Source of the DNA: Enorma sp964624825
GTDB lineage: Bacteria; Actinomycetota; Coriobacteriia; Coriobacteriales; Coriobacteriaceae
Assembly (NCBI GenBank): GCA_964624825.1
Contig: CAZUYD010000001.1
Span: 62,001-126,000, forward strand
Direction of reading: 5' to 3'
DNA length: 64,000 nt
This document shows positions 50,714 to 58,980 of this stretch, one piece after another. The notes under the pieces are model-generated. The model did not search any database. It was not told the origin of the DNA and saw nothing but the letters and a program-made list of their open reading frames with translations. Position 1 is the first letter of the stretch, and every line of letters starts with the position of its first letter. Both the position numbers and the translations under genes were made by a program.

Positions 50714-51259
50714 CTAGATTCCTCCCGCCGAATCGATCGCGCCGGAATGAGACGCCTCGTCACCTACCGGGTCGGAGGTTGGCTCAAATTCCGATGATTC
50801 AATGCGGGCGCCATGTCGCGCGGGAAATACGCGGGCATCGCGCACGACGCGCCCCAACACGCCGTTCACAAAGCTCGCTGACTCATCGGTGCCGTACGCC
50901 TTCGCGATCTCGACAGCCTCGTTGATCACCACTGCGTCATCGACGGATTCGGGCGCGAAGCGCAGCTCATATACGGCCAAGCGCAACAAGTTGCGGTCAG
51001 AACCCGGCATGCGCTCGAGCGCCCAGTTCTCCGACACGCGCTGTAAGCCGCGGTCGATCTCATCGATATGCTCGTAGCATCCACGCGCAAGCTCGGCGGC
51101 ATAGGGTAAAAGCGGGGTCGCCTCCTCGGAAGCGCGTGCCAGCATATAATCTCCCGCAAGCACCTCTTCGATGGTACGCCCGAGAATCTCTGCTTGGAAG
51201 AGCAGCTGAAGCGCCTGGCTACGCGCTAGCGTGCGCCCGCGTTCGACTTTGAGACTCAT
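50714..51259 (-). CDS. nusB: Transcription antitermination factor NusB
   Basis: NusB with S10 (NusE) binds boxA RNA in rRNA antitermination. The all-helical core is visible: RGRTLARSQALQLLFQAEI, YAAELARGCYEHIDEIDRGL, RMPGSDRNLLRLAVYELRF, VVINEAVEIAKAYGTDESAS and FVNGVLGRVV. The C-terminal ~40 residues are a non-conserved acidic tail. The ATG has AAGGAG six bases upstream and lies two bases after the Asp23-gene stop; longer frames extend upstream but overlap that gene. Confidence 0.95.
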   Translation of the reverse strand: MSLKVERGRTLARSQALQLLFQAEILGRTIEEVLAGDYMLARASEEATPLLPYAAELARGCYEHIDEIDRGLQRVSENWALERMPGSDRNLLRLAVYELRFAPESVDDAVVINEAVEIAKAYGTDESASFVNGVLGRVVRDARVFPARHGARIESSEFEPTSDPVGDEASHSGAIDSAGGI

Positions 51260-51260
51260 C

Positions 51261-51620
51261 CTACTCCTTCGGAAACACGAGCCCATCGATGCAGACATCA
51301 ACCCGTGCGACGTCAACTCCAACTTGCGCGTCGACCGCATGCGCCACCGCTTCGCGGGCGACCTCGGCGAGCTTTTTAAAGGGGTAACCGAAAAACACCA
51401 CCAGGTGCACGGTGATGGCAAGCGAATCGTCTTCCACAACCGCCTCGACAGCAGGTGACCCCGCGGTCGAACGAGCCGAGAACATCGACACGAGGTTGGA
51501 TGCCAGATCCTTCACGCCGACGGACGCGATGCCTTCGATCTCCTCAAGCGCATGTGAAACAACGGTCGCCAGAACCTCGGGCGCGATACCGATGCCTGAA
51601 ATGTAAATCTCTTGCGACAT
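51261..51620 (-). CDS. Asp23/Gls24 family envelope-stress protein (YqhY-like)
   Basis: DUF322/Asp23 protein: ISGIGIAPEVLATVVSHALE, EIEGIASVGVKDLASN, VEAVVEDDSLAITVHLVVFF and QVGVDVARVDVCIDGLVF. In B. subtilis the homologue YqhY lies before nusB and is linked to fatty-acid metabolism; the function here is not proven. 119 residues from the ATG with GAGGG five bases upstream. Between efp and nusB. Confidence 0.88.
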   Translation of the reverse strand: MSQEIYISGIGIAPEVLATVVSHALEEIEGIASVGVKDLASNLVSMFSARSTAGSPAVEAVVEDDSLAITVHLVVFFGYPFKKLAEVAREAVAHAVDAQVGVDVARVDVCIDGLVFPKE

Positions 51621-51653
51621 AGGATCCCTCATTCTTCCTAGCGCGTTCATCGA

Positions 51654-52217
51654 TTAGACGCGAGAAACGAACTTTCCGTCACGAGTATCGACTTTAATGG
51701 TCTCGCCCTCGTTGAGATACATGGGAACCTGCACCACAGCACCGGTCTCGATGGTCGCGGGCTTCGTAGACCCCTGGACGGTGTCGCCCTTGAAACCCGG
51801 ATCGGTCTGCGTGATCTGAACCTCGATGAACATGGGGGGATTCACGCCCATGAGCTCGTCGTCTGCGTACAGAAGCTGGCAAACGTCGTTCTCTTTGAGC
51901 CACTTGGCATTATCGCCAATGAAGTCGGTGGAAACGGGCACCTGGTCATAGGTCTCGTTGTCCATGAAGATATAATCGTTGCCATCGTTGTAGAGGTACT
52001 GCATCTCGCGCGTGGTGAGCATGACGCTCTCGAACTTGGTACCGGCATTGCAGGTGTTCTCGACCACGCGACCGGTTTTGATGTCCTTGGTCTTGTAGCG
52101 AACGAACGCGCCACCCTTACCCGGCTTGACGTGCTGGAACTCGACGATGGTGCACACCTTGTCCTTGATGCGCAAACCGATGCCGTTCTTGAAATCGGCG
52201 GTGCTGATGGTTGCCAT
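51654..52217 (-). CDS. efp: Translation elongation factor P
   Basis: EF-P relieves ribosome stalling at polyproline. N-terminal KOW-like domain MATISTADFKNGIGLRIKDK, VEFQHVKPGKGGAFVRYKTK with the loop Lys, TGRVVENTCNAGTKFE. The two OB domains include YIFMDNETYDQ and the C-terminal TVQGSTKPATIETGAVVQVP. 187 residues, exactly the expected size; AAGGGG before the ATG. The modification system for the loop Lys is not in the window. Confidence 0.97.
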   Translation of the reverse strand: MATISTADFKNGIGLRIKDKVCTIVEFQHVKPGKGGAFVRYKTKDIKTGRVVENTCNAGTKFESVMLTTREMQYLYNDGNDYIFMDNETYDQVPVSTDFIGDNAKWLKENDVCQLLYADDELMGVNPPMFIEVQITQTDPGFKGDTVQGSTKPATIETGAVVQVPMYLNEGETIKVDTRDGKFVSRV

Positions 52218-52327
52218 GTGTTCCCCTTCTGGATTACCGAATCGCGCGGACGCGCGCTGCATGCGTGCATGAACGGTATGATTATACGCTTTCCACCGCG
52301 CATCCGCATTGCTGGCAGGCTACCCTA

Positions 52328-53458
52328 TCAGCAATCGATAACTTGCAGCTCATGCGGACTCGTGGTAAAGGGCTCAAAGCCCTCGGCGGTCACCTGGCCG
52401 TAGTCCTCCAAGCGAACGCCAAACTCACCGGGCAAATACACGCCGGGCTCGACTGTGATGACCGCGCCCTCGCCCACGGTGTTGTGCATGCGGCCAAAGA
52501 CGGGAAGCTCGTGGATATCGATGCCTACCCCATGCCCCAGACCATGCCCGTAGTAGTCACCATAGCCCGCGTCGCCGATGATCTTGCATGAGAGCTCGTG
52601 GATCTCGTTGCCGTCCACGCCCGCATGAATCGCAGCCGCGCACTCCTCGTGCGTCCGTTGCACCAAGTCGTAGATCTCGCGTTGCCGCGCGCTCGGCTCG
52701 CCCAAGCACACCGTGCGCGTCATATCGGCGTTGTAGTCGTGATAGCGCGCGCCGTAATCCATGAGCAGGAACTCGCCTTTTTGAACCGCGCGGTCGCTCG
52801 GGATGGCATGCGGGTTCGCCGCGTTGGGGCCAGAGGCGACGATCGTGCTGAACGCAAGGCCGTCTGCACCCTGGCTGTACATGTAGTTTTCCAGCTCAAG
52901 CTTGATCTGTTTCTCGGTCATACCCGGGCGGACGAACTCAAGCATATGAGCGAAAGCGGCATCGGTAATGGCCTGTGCACGCTTCATAAGAGCGACTTCC
53001 TCGTCATCTTTCACCGCGCGCATGAGTCGCAAATCACCATGCATCTGAGGCGTAGATACAACGATAGACGCATCTTCGAACCCACGCACAAGCTTGGTAT
53101 AGAACGCAAGATCCATTGTGTCCTCGACCGCAACCACATGCGCTTTCGCATCGCGCGCGCGTTCGGAAACCCACCGCGGGATATCGATGACCTCCATGTC
53201 GAGCTGCCACGGAGCCGACTCGGGTAGATGCTCGACGAACGAATTGTAGTAACGAGAATCAGTGTGCAACCGGCAGTCGGAGCACGTGATGAACGCAGCA
53301 TGCGGGAGCTCGCCGGTGAAATCGAATACGCCCTCGGCGCCGGTGAGCCACCGTAAGTTCGCCTCATCGCGAATGATGACCGCATCATAGCCGCGCTCAT
53401 CCATGAGCGCGCGGACGCGCGCGACACGGCTTTCGGGTCCTGTAAGCGTGGATGCCAT
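52328..53458 (-). CDS. pepQ: M24 family aminopeptidase / Xaa-Pro dipeptidase
   Basis: Creatinase-fold metallopeptidase that cleaves Xaa-Pro bonds. N-terminal domain ~1-125; catalytic domain with metal ligands in LMDYGARYHDYNADMTRTVC (two Asp), YYGHGLGHGVGIDIHELP (His), VITVEPGVYLPGEFGVRLED (two Glu). 376 residues. The second of two ATGs is chosen because AAAGGG lies six bases before it. It heads the pepQ-efp-asp23-nusB-xseB-tlyA-nadK-recN group. Whether substrate preference is PepQ- or PepP-like cannot be decided. Confidence 0.92.
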   Translation of the reverse strand: MASTLTGPESRVARVRALMDERGYDAVIIRDEANLRWLTGAEGVFDFTGELPHAAFITCSDCRLHTDSRYYNSFVEHLPESAPWQLDMEVIDIPRWVSERARDAKAHVVAVEDTMDLAFYTKLVRGFEDASIVVSTPQMHGDLRLMRAVKDDEEVALMKRAQAITDAAFAHMLEFVRPGMTEKQIKLELENYMYSQGADGLAFSTIVASGPNAANPHAIPSDRAVQKGEFLLMDYGARYHDYNADMTRTVCLGEPSARQREIYDLVQRTHEECAAAIHAGVDGNEIHELSCKIIGDAGYGDYYGHGLGHGVGIDIHELPVFGRMHNTVGEGAVITVEPGVYLPGEFGVRLEDYGQVTAEGFEPFTTSPHELQVIDC

Positions 53459-53670
53459 ATCCATCCCTTTCTTTCAGTGCTTCAGCAGCATTTGGTGACC
53501 ACCGAATCATACGTCACAAACTCGGCGCGGAAAACCCCACATCGCTATGGCAAGCAGTCCATCCGCACGATGCGTCGCCACCGCATCATGCGCCGGCAGA
53601 CGATGCCGTGCAGCGCTAATTCCGAGTGAGAAGGCCCTTGGTGAACGCCTGCGTTCGCGAATCGATCCGG

Positions 53671-53703
53671 TCAAGGTGCTTCGCATGCCCCAAGCGACCT
53701 TGA
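53671..53703. other. 11-bp hairpin downstream of the DHQ-synthase-like gene
   Basis: TCAAGGTGCTT pairs with AAGC-G-ACCTTGA, one bulged base, ten-base loop, about 20 bases after the stop of the degenerate DHQ-synthase gene. No T tract on either strand. Possibly a terminator of the U-less type. The rest of the gap up to pepQ holds no recognisable feature. Confidence 0.4.
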
Positions 53704-53723
53704 TGCGCGCACCCGAGAACCGG

Positions 53724-54836
53724 TCAGTCCTCGCCGCCTGCCAGAAGCTCTGCGCGAGCCGCGGTGTACGCAGCGGCATGGCGCGCAAGAATATCGTCGG
53801 AAACGGCGGTCAAGCGAACCGTTCCCGCAAGACGCGGCAGCGCAAGCATGAAGCGATTCGAACGGCGCGCACGCGTCTCCTTGATCGCTGCGATGAGCGT
53901 CTCGGGAGCGAGATCGAACGGAAGCTCCTCGATACCCAAGTCTTCAAGCAGATCATCCTGGTCGAAGACGACCTGCGGGTCGAGGCCAGATGCCTCAACC
54001 GCTAACCGCGCCTCAAGTCGTATGCCCTCGGCGCGCAGCGCGTATGATGGCACGTCTGGCTCCAAACACGTCGCGAGCGCCGCGGCGACCGCCTCACCGT
54101 ACTCGAGCGCCCGCCGTGCTGATAAATTCGTCGCTTTAACGACATTGCGACGAGCGAGCTGGACGGTCCTAAGCGTCTCGTTCAGCGCAGTGATATCACG
54201 TGCCGCAAGCAACGGCGCCCGTTCTGCAAGAGAGGTCCAAGCACGCCGACCTTCGGCCATGCACGCAACAGCCATGAGCACGTATCCCATGCGAAGCGAC
54301 TCGATGGGCATATCGGAAATGAGATCGAGGTTACAGAGAACCATCGTTGGGTCGGGACGTATCGAAAGCATGCGCCCCGCGCCCGCGACATCGAGCCCGT
54401 GCATCTCAGTCGCCATGGTCACCATGGCATCAAGCTCTGTCGGCATGACGGCGCAAGACATTCCACCGCACCAGAGCCGCGCAGAGAACGCACCGATGGA
54501 GCAGAGGTCTCCGTCACCGATGGCGAACAGCAGGTCATCGGCGGTGAGTTCATCGACTGCGAGGCGCGCGCAGATTTGATCGGCACGCGCGAGCGTGCAT
54601 ACATCCTCATCATCAGGCACGATTAGCTCGGTTACGGCGAAACCGCCGTCGATGAGCGCGCGGCGTATGTCAACGCCATAACGCTCCCAAACGCCTGCGC
54701 GCGAAAACGCGAGAGCGCGCTTAGGCTTGCCGACCGCAGCGCTCGCAATGCGCGGCAGGTCCTTAAGCATATCGGCGCCGATGCGTACATCAACGGACCG
54801 TTGGTTGAAATTAAGTAGCTGACGCTTGATTGTCAC
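53724..54836 (-). CDS. Catalytically degenerate 3-dehydroquinate synthase homologue
   Basis: About 370 residues with the overall DHQ-synthase layout but lacking its catalytic residues. The N-terminus (VDVRIGADMLKDLPRI) and the phrases IGDGDLCSIGAFSARLWCGG, CAVMPTELDAMVTMATEMHG, MVLCNLDLISDMPIESLRMG and AEGIRLEARLA align without large gaps to AroB at 40.6 kb. The NAD motif GGGVVGD reads GDGDLCS, SSVGGKT reads ATEMHGL, the metal Glu of GEVIKHG is replaced, and both ligand His of the HSxGH and GHG regions are lost. The frame is intact, so this is a pseudoenzyme or an enzyme with a new role, not a decayed gene. GTG start overlapping the aroK stop (GTGA), so translation is coupled to aroK. Confidence 0.7.
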   Translation of the reverse strand: MTIKRQLLNFNQRSVDVRIGADMLKDLPRIASAAVGKPKRALAFSRAGVWERYGVDIRRALIDGGFAVTELIVPDDEDVCTLARADQICARLAVDELTADDLLFAIGDGDLCSIGAFSARLWCGGMSCAVMPTELDAMVTMATEMHGLDVAGAGRMLSIRPDPTMVLCNLDLISDMPIESLRMGYVLMAVACMAEGRRAWTSLAERAPLLAARDITALNETLRTVQLARRNVVKATNLSARRALEYGEAVAAALATCLEPDVPSYALRAEGIRLEARLAVEASGLDPQVVFDQDDLLEDLGIEELPFDLAPETLIAAIKETRARRSNRFMLALPRLAGTVRLTAVSDDILARHAAAYTAARAELLAGGED

Positions 54837-55384
54837 AGCAAACCACGCTCCAAAAGCATATCGGCACACATATACGATACGTCCTCGAATGACCGGCCGC
54901 GAATATCAACGGTGAAATCCGCCGCGTCGATATACAGCGGGCGGCGATGACGATATAGCTCCGCCGCGTGCTCGGGGGATTTGAAATCGGGTCGATTGCT
55001 CAGCGAGCGAATCTGGCGCAAGGAGTCGGAAAAGTCCCCATCAAGGTACACGCAATACCCCATGCGATGCATGAGCTCAACGTTCTCCTGGGTCTCGACG
55101 ATACCGCCACCGCACGAGACGAGCAGGCTCTGCTCTGAATCAAGTGAAGCGAGCGCGCGGGTCTCGAGCACCCGAAACCCCGACTCACCCTCGACGCGAA
55201 AGATCTGGGAGATGGAACGCCCTGCGCGGCGCTCCACCAAACGGTCGGTGTCGAGATACGTTCGACGAAACATGCGCCCAAGGCTTCGTGCGAGCGTTGA
55301 TTTGCCCGCACCAAGAAACCCGATGAAGAAGATGTGGTCGCACCCGCGCTTATATGCGTGCTCCACCATGGCGGCATCCTTCAC
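54833..55384 (-). CDS. aroK: Shikimate kinase (second copy)
   Basis: Free-standing shikimate kinase-like protein: P-loop IGFLGAGKSTLARSLG, YLDTDRLVERRAGRSISQIF with the substrate Asp, GFRVLETRALASL with Arg, VSCGGGIVE, lid SNRPDF and RRPLYIDAAD. All key residues are present. GTG chosen because GAGGAG lies seven bases upstream; an ATG five codons on with AAGG is also possible. It follows yqeG after four bases and is coupled to the degenerate DHQ-synthase gene. Since the aro operon encodes an AroE-AroK fusion, this is a second shikimate kinase or a relative with a changed substrate. Confidence 0.88.
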   Translation of the reverse strand: MKDAAMVEHAYKRGCDHIFFIGFLGAGKSTLARSLGRMFRRTYLDTDRLVERRAGRSISQIFRVEGESGFRVLETRALASLDSEQSLLVSCGGGIVETQENVELMHRMGYCVYLDGDFSDSLRQIRSLSNRPDFKSPEHAAELYRHRRPLYIDAADFTVDIRGRSFEDVSYMCADMLLERGLL

Positions 55385-55388
55385 GGCT

Positions 55389-55886
55389 CTACTCCTCGCA
55401 CGGAACATCGCGCAGCACGCAACGCTCGAAGATTCGAAAGAGCTGCGTGTACCACAGGTCAACCGTTGTCTGCGGCTTGACCAAAATGGTATCGATGCCC
55501 GCAAGGTTACCCGCGCACACGTCGGTAAAGATCTGATCTCCCACCATGACGGCCTCGTGCTTGGTTGCACCGATGCGCGTGAGCCCCGCGGCCAAGGCAA
55601 ATGGCGCCGGCTTCATCGCATGGCTGATCGCTTCGAGCCCGAGTTCTTGAGCAGAATGCATCACCTGGTCGCGGTGCCAATTATTGGATACCATGCACAA
55701 GCGAAACCCCATGCCTCGCGCGCGGTCGAGCCACGCGAAGACCTCGTCTGGTGCGCTCGCGCGGTCGCGTGGCACCAGCGTGTTATCACGGTCAAGCAAA
55801 ATCGCGCGCTTGCCCTGGTCATAGAGCGCATCGAGATCGATGCGATCGACCGATGCGACATATCGATTAGGTGAGAAAAGGCTCAT
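55389..55886 (-). CDS. yqeG: YqeG family HAD-type phosphatase
   Basis: HAD-superfamily IIIA hydrolase: motif I ILLDRDNTLVP, motif II MVSNN, motif III Lys in HAMKPAPFALAAG, motif IV VMVGDQIFTDVCAG. YqeG homologues include phosphatidylglycerophosphatase-like enzymes, but the substrate here is not known. 165 residues. ATG overlaps the mltG stop (ATGA). Followed by aroK. Confidence 0.9.
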   Translation of the reverse strand: MSLFSPNRYVASVDRIDLDALYDQGKRAILLDRDNTLVPRDRASAPDEVFAWLDRARGMGFRLCMVSNNWHRDQVMHSAQELGLEAISHAMKPAPFALAAGLTRIGATKHEAVMVGDQIFTDVCAGNLAGIDTILVKPQTTVDLWYTQLFRIFERCVLRDVPCEE

Positions 55887-57178
55887 GACAACGAATCCTG
55901 ATACGCTTGTTGGTTTTCTAAGAACTCTTCGTATGTCTCGCTGAACTCGTGCGTGCCGTCTCCATCGGCAGATAGCACGTAGTACAGGTAATCAGTATCG
56001 GCCGGGTTGAGCGCAGCCTCGATCGATGAGATGCTCGGCGAGCAGATAGGCCCCGGGGTAAGCCCCGTGTATAGATAGACGTTGTAGGGGGAGTCGATCG
56101 CGAGGTCATCATAGGTCACGGTATCCGATCCGCCGCCGCGCGCATACACAATCGCGGCGTCGATTTGAAGCAACATGTTGGCATCGAGACGGTTATAGAT
56201 AACGCTTGCCACCAACGCGCGTTCATCATCCACCGCCGTCTCACGTTCGATGAGCGATGCCAACGCGATGATCTCTTGCATCGTGAGGCCATTCGCCCCA
56301 TCTTCGAGGTCAAGATCGGCCGTCTCCTTCACGAATTGGTCGAGCAGGGTACGGATGATCTCGTCGGCGGTCGGTGTGTCGGAAAACGTATAGGTCTTAG
56401 GGTAGAGATACCCTTCGAGCGAGTCATCGTACGCGCCTTCCAGGAAGGGGTAATCATCGGAATAATTCGATGCTTTTGCCTGCTCAAGGAATTCATCAGC
56501 GGAGATGCCGTATACCTCTTCCACACGCTCGGCAGTCTGCTCGACCGTAAGCCCTTCCTGAATGGTAAGCGTCGCATTGTCGGCATTGGGCCCGTCGATG
56601 AGCTGCTGGACCACCTCCTCGGGATCTTGCAGCGTGGTGAAGATGTAATTGCCCGGCTTTAGTTGCGTATCAGCGTTCATCGAACGCACCGTTGCGTAAT
56701 ATTCCTGGGGGTCTTCGATGATGTGATTCTCCGAGAGAATCGACGCGATCTGGTCGCCCGACGCTCCGGTTGGAATGGTTATCTCGACCTCAATTCCTGC
56801 TTCGACCGTTGATTCCTCGCTTTCAGAGAAAAGGCTGGAGATCGCGGGAACAGCGAACGCAACCGTGGCCGAAATGACGATGAGAACAACGATGCCTGCA
56901 ACGATGATGGGAACAGCAGACACCTTTTTACGCCTGCGTGCGCTATAGCGCGGCTGAACCCTCCGCACGCCATGATGATGCGCGCGGGCCGCGGCACCAT
57001 GCGTGGCGGTTCGGGAAGCGCGAGAAGCGGACGAGGTATACGAGCGCGTGGAACCCTGTGCTTTGGACGCAGCGCCGGGTTGCTTAAAATGTGATCCGGT
57101 CGACCGTGCTGAAGCTTGCGATGCACGCGCATGGCGACCTTGCGAATGACGCGTTGCATTGTTCCGTTGGTCTGCCAC
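55883..57178 (-). CDS. mltG: Endolytic murein transglycosylase MltG
   Basis: Membrane-bound lytic transglycosylase that cuts nascent peptidoglycan strands. A ~85-residue basic, Ser/Arg/His-rich cytoplasmic N-terminus precedes one membrane helix (VPIIVAGIVVLIVISATVAF). YceG domain: VEITIPTGASGDQIASILSE, LKPGNYIFTT, EGAYDDSLEGYLYPKTYTFS, IIALASLIERETAVDDERAL with the catalytic Glu, VIYNRLDANMLLQIDAAIVY and SPYNVYLYTGLTPGPICSPS. 431 residues from a GTG preceded by GGGGGAG. First gene of mltG-yqeG-aroK-DHQS-like. Confidence 0.94.
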   Translation of the reverse strand: MADQRNNATRHSQGRHARASQASARSTGSHFKQPGAASKAQGSTRSYTSSASRASRTATHGAAARAHHHGVRRVQPRYSARRRKKVSAVPIIVAGIVVLIVISATVAFAVPAISSLFSESEESTVEAGIEVEITIPTGASGDQIASILSENHIIEDPQEYYATVRSMNADTQLKPGNYIFTTLQDPEEVVQQLIDGPNADNATLTIQEGLTVEQTAERVEEVYGISADEFLEQAKASNYSDDYPFLEGAYDDSLEGYLYPKTYTFSDTPTADEIIRTLLDQFVKETADLDLEDGANGLTMQEIIALASLIERETAVDDERALVASVIYNRLDANMLLQIDAAIVYARGGGSDTVTYDDLAIDSPYNVYLYTGLTPGPICSPSISSIEAALNPADTDYLYYVLSADGDGTHEFSETYEEFLENQQAYQDSLS

Positions 57179-57227
57179 AAGCTCCCCCTCGTTTACGTAC
57201 ACAGATACGACCGATCTTTCGTGCATA

Positions 57228-57233
57228 AGTGTA
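57228..57233 (-). promoter_or_regulatory. Possible -10 element of mltG
   Basis: TACACT on the minus strand about 50 bases before the GTG; the best -35 at 17 bases is TTAATG, which is poor. Confidence 0.3.
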
Positions 57234-57363
57234 CCGCATGAACAGGGAAACATTAAAGTTTTCATCGAATGTTGAGGGTTTGCCGGGGAAGAAGCAGCTC
57301 CTGTTAGCACGCACCGGAAGAAGAACCGCATGCCACCCGGAGCGGAAGTAACCGAACGAGATG

Positions 57364-57400
57364 CTGCCCCGCTCGCTGTGCACGCGAGCAGGGCAGTTTT
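57364..57400 (+). terminator. Terminator-like hairpin oriented against its neighbours
   Basis: CTGCCC-C-GCTCGC pairs with GCGAGC-A-GGGCAG (12 pairs, one mismatch, seven-base loop) followed by TTTT on the plus strand. All genes around it are on the minus strand, where the hairpin is not followed by T residues. It may end an unannotated plus-strand small RNA or antisense transcript. Confidence 0.5.
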
Positions 57401-57482
57401 CAGCGATACGCACAGACCGGGCAAAATGACTCGCTCGACGTCTGCAGCGGATCAGAGCAAACGCGATCGCGTCATCTTACCC

Positions 57483-57502
57483 AAAACCGCCTCGCAAAGG
57501 CG
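57483..57502 (-). terminator. Terminator of the man operon after manO
   Basis: On the minus strand CGCCT and AGGCG pair around TTGCG, followed by GTTTTGG, just past the manO stop. Short stem, but position and T tract fit. Confidence 0.5.
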
Positions 57503-57505
57503 ATG

Positions 57506-57877
57506 CTAGACTCGGTGGAAGATTCCCTTGATACCGCGCGCCACCACGTCGAGAAACGAAAGCGACCGAACAAGTTGTTCGTTTGAAAGGTGGTCGCGCA
57601 TGGCGCGCAGCGTTCGTTTGTTGTCGCGCGTCGAAAAGATGAAATCCCCGCTCTCCTTTGTCATGATGACAAAGCGCGCGATGTGCGAGCCGAACATAAC
57701 CGAGGCGGCAACCGTGTCTATCTCGCTCCAGGGAATCTGAATGTAGTCCTCGACGTTGCGTTCGTTGTAGAACTCGAACGCTTTATCCCCGAGCATCACA
57801 TCACCTTGCTTGGTGAGCCCGCGCAACGACGTGGCCTTGATGGTAAGATCAACCGTCGTGTTCAGAGACTGTGCCAT
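57506..57877 (-). CDS. manO: DUF956 family protein ManO
   Basis: DUF956 protein found after mannose-family PTS genes and thought to regulate or support them. Recognisable phrases are ATSLRGLTKQGDVMLGDKAFEF, YIQIPWSEIDTVAASVMFG and FVIMTKESGDFIFSTRDNKR. 123 residues, cytoplasmic, ATG with AGGG eight bases upstream. Lies 157 bases after manZ; a 10-bp hairpin in that gap may uncouple its level from the transporter genes. Confidence 0.88.
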   Translation of the reverse strand: MAQSLNTTVDLTIKATSLRGLTKQGDVMLGDKAFEFYNERNVEDYIQIPWSEIDTVAASVMFGSHIARFVIMTKESGDFIFSTRDNKRTLRAMRDHLSNEQLVRSLSFLDVVARGIKGIFHRV

Positions 57878-57957
57878 GTGCGTGCCCTACCCTACTACCT
57901 CAGTGTAATCCCGGTGCGCCGCGATGTATTGAATAGAACGGTGCGAAACGAGCAGAA

Positions 57958-57990
57958 CCCGCCATCGCGCATGGCGAGCACGATGGCGGG
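57958..57990 (-). other. 10-bp hairpin between manZ and manO
   Basis: CCCGCCATCG and CGATGGCGGG pair perfectly with a 13-base loop; the following minus-strand bases TTCTGCTCGTTT are only partly T-rich. Could be a leaky terminator or an mRNA stabiliser for manXYZ. Confidence 0.5.
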
Positions 57991-58034
57991 CATACCGAAC
58001 ACGGCAACCAGGGCGGCGCGTCCGGAAACAACAA

Positions 58035-58964
58035 TTACAGCAAACCGACCAAATGACCGACGATGCCCACGATGAAGAGGGCGATGATGATGACGATCGG
58101 TGAAACCTTCTTCTTGAGCAGCCAGCAGCACAAAAGCGTGAGGCCGACGGCCGCGAGGCCGGGAATCAGGCTATCGAGGTTTTCCTGGAGCGTTGTGACG
58201 CTGCTCGAAGAAATGCTCAATCCGCTCGCCTGGTCAGACAATGCCTGAAGAATCGCCGCACCGGTGCCTTCGCTCTGTGCGATCGCGTCGAGACTCGAAG
58301 GATCGATGTAGGCACCCTCATCAAGCGCCACCGTGGACACGACGGGGGCAAAGGAAATCGACACCCAGCGGTTTACCAGGGCACCGATGATGAACATGCC
58401 CAGGATCGAGGCGCCCTCGGTGATCTTGCCAAGCAAGCCGCCCGAAAGATCCTTGGTGATTGCGGTGCCGACCTGATACCCAAACTCCTGCGTGTACCAG
58501 AGGAACACCATGCGAATGACGTTCCACGCCACGAAGAAGATGATGGGGCCCATGATGTTGCCGGCCATCGCCATGGACGCGCCGAGCGCACCGAGGATCG
58601 GGCGGACGGTATACCAGAACACCGGGTCGCCGACGCCAGCCAAAGGACCCATCATGCCGACCTTCACGCCCTGGATCGCCGCGTCCTCAACAGCCGCGCC
58701 ATTTGCACGCTCCTCCTCGAGGGCGAGCGTGACGCCCATGACGGGGGCAGACACGTAGGGATGCGTGTTATAGAACTCCATGTGGCGCTTCAACGCCGAG
58801 ATCTGATCGTCTTTGCTGGTGTAGAGCTTCTTGATCGCCGGGATGATGGAGTAGCACCAGCCGCCGTTTTGCATGCGCTCGTAGTTCCATGAACCCTGTA
58901 GGAACTGATGACGCCACCAAACCTTGATCCGGTCGTTCTTAGAAAGCGTAATCTGTTCTGCCAT
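58035..58964 (-). CDS. manZ: PTS mannose/fructose/sorbose family IID component
   Basis: Membrane subunit that with IIC forms the sugar channel. Typical IID blocks: RHQFLQGSWNYERMQNGGWC, HMEFYNTHPYVSAPVMGVTL, ALEEERANGAAVEDAAIQGV, KVGMMGPLAGVGDPVFWYTV and the hydrophobic C-terminal half. 309 residues from the ATG with GGAGGAG eight bases upstream, starting 16 bases after manY. Sugar specificity (mannose, glucose or others) cannot be fixed from sequence. Confidence 0.95.
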   Translation of the reverse strand: MAEQITLSKNDRIKVWWRHQFLQGSWNYERMQNGGWCYSIIPAIKKLYTSKDDQISALKRHMEFYNTHPYVSAPVMGVTLALEEERANGAAVEDAAIQGVKVGMMGPLAGVGDPVFWYTVRPILGALGASMAMAGNIMGPIIFFVAWNVIRMVFLWYTQEFGYQVGTAITKDLSGGLLGKITEGASILGMFIIGALVNRWVSISFAPVVSTVALDEGAYIDPSSLDAIAQSEGTGAAILQALSDQASGLSISSSSVTTLQENLDSLIPGLAAVGLTLLCCWLLKKKVSPIVIIIALFIVGIVGHLVGLL

Positions 58965-58980
58965 GTTGCTCACTCCTCCC

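Larger units (their letters stand above)
57179..57505. other. Intergenic region between manO and mltG
   Basis: This 327-base gap contains no convincing gene. It holds the manO terminator at its right end, a palindromic ACGCGATCGCGT (57461-57472), a plus-strand terminator-like hairpin and a weak mltG promoter, each described separately where relevant. A 57-codon plus-strand frame crosses it but lacks a good SD. Confidence 0.5.

Noticed and set aside
53724..54836. Pseudogene status for the DHQ-synthase homologue
   Set aside because: The frame is intact over ~370 codons, starts in a coupled GTGA overlap and keeps compact structure; a degenerate active site alone does not make it a decayed gene.
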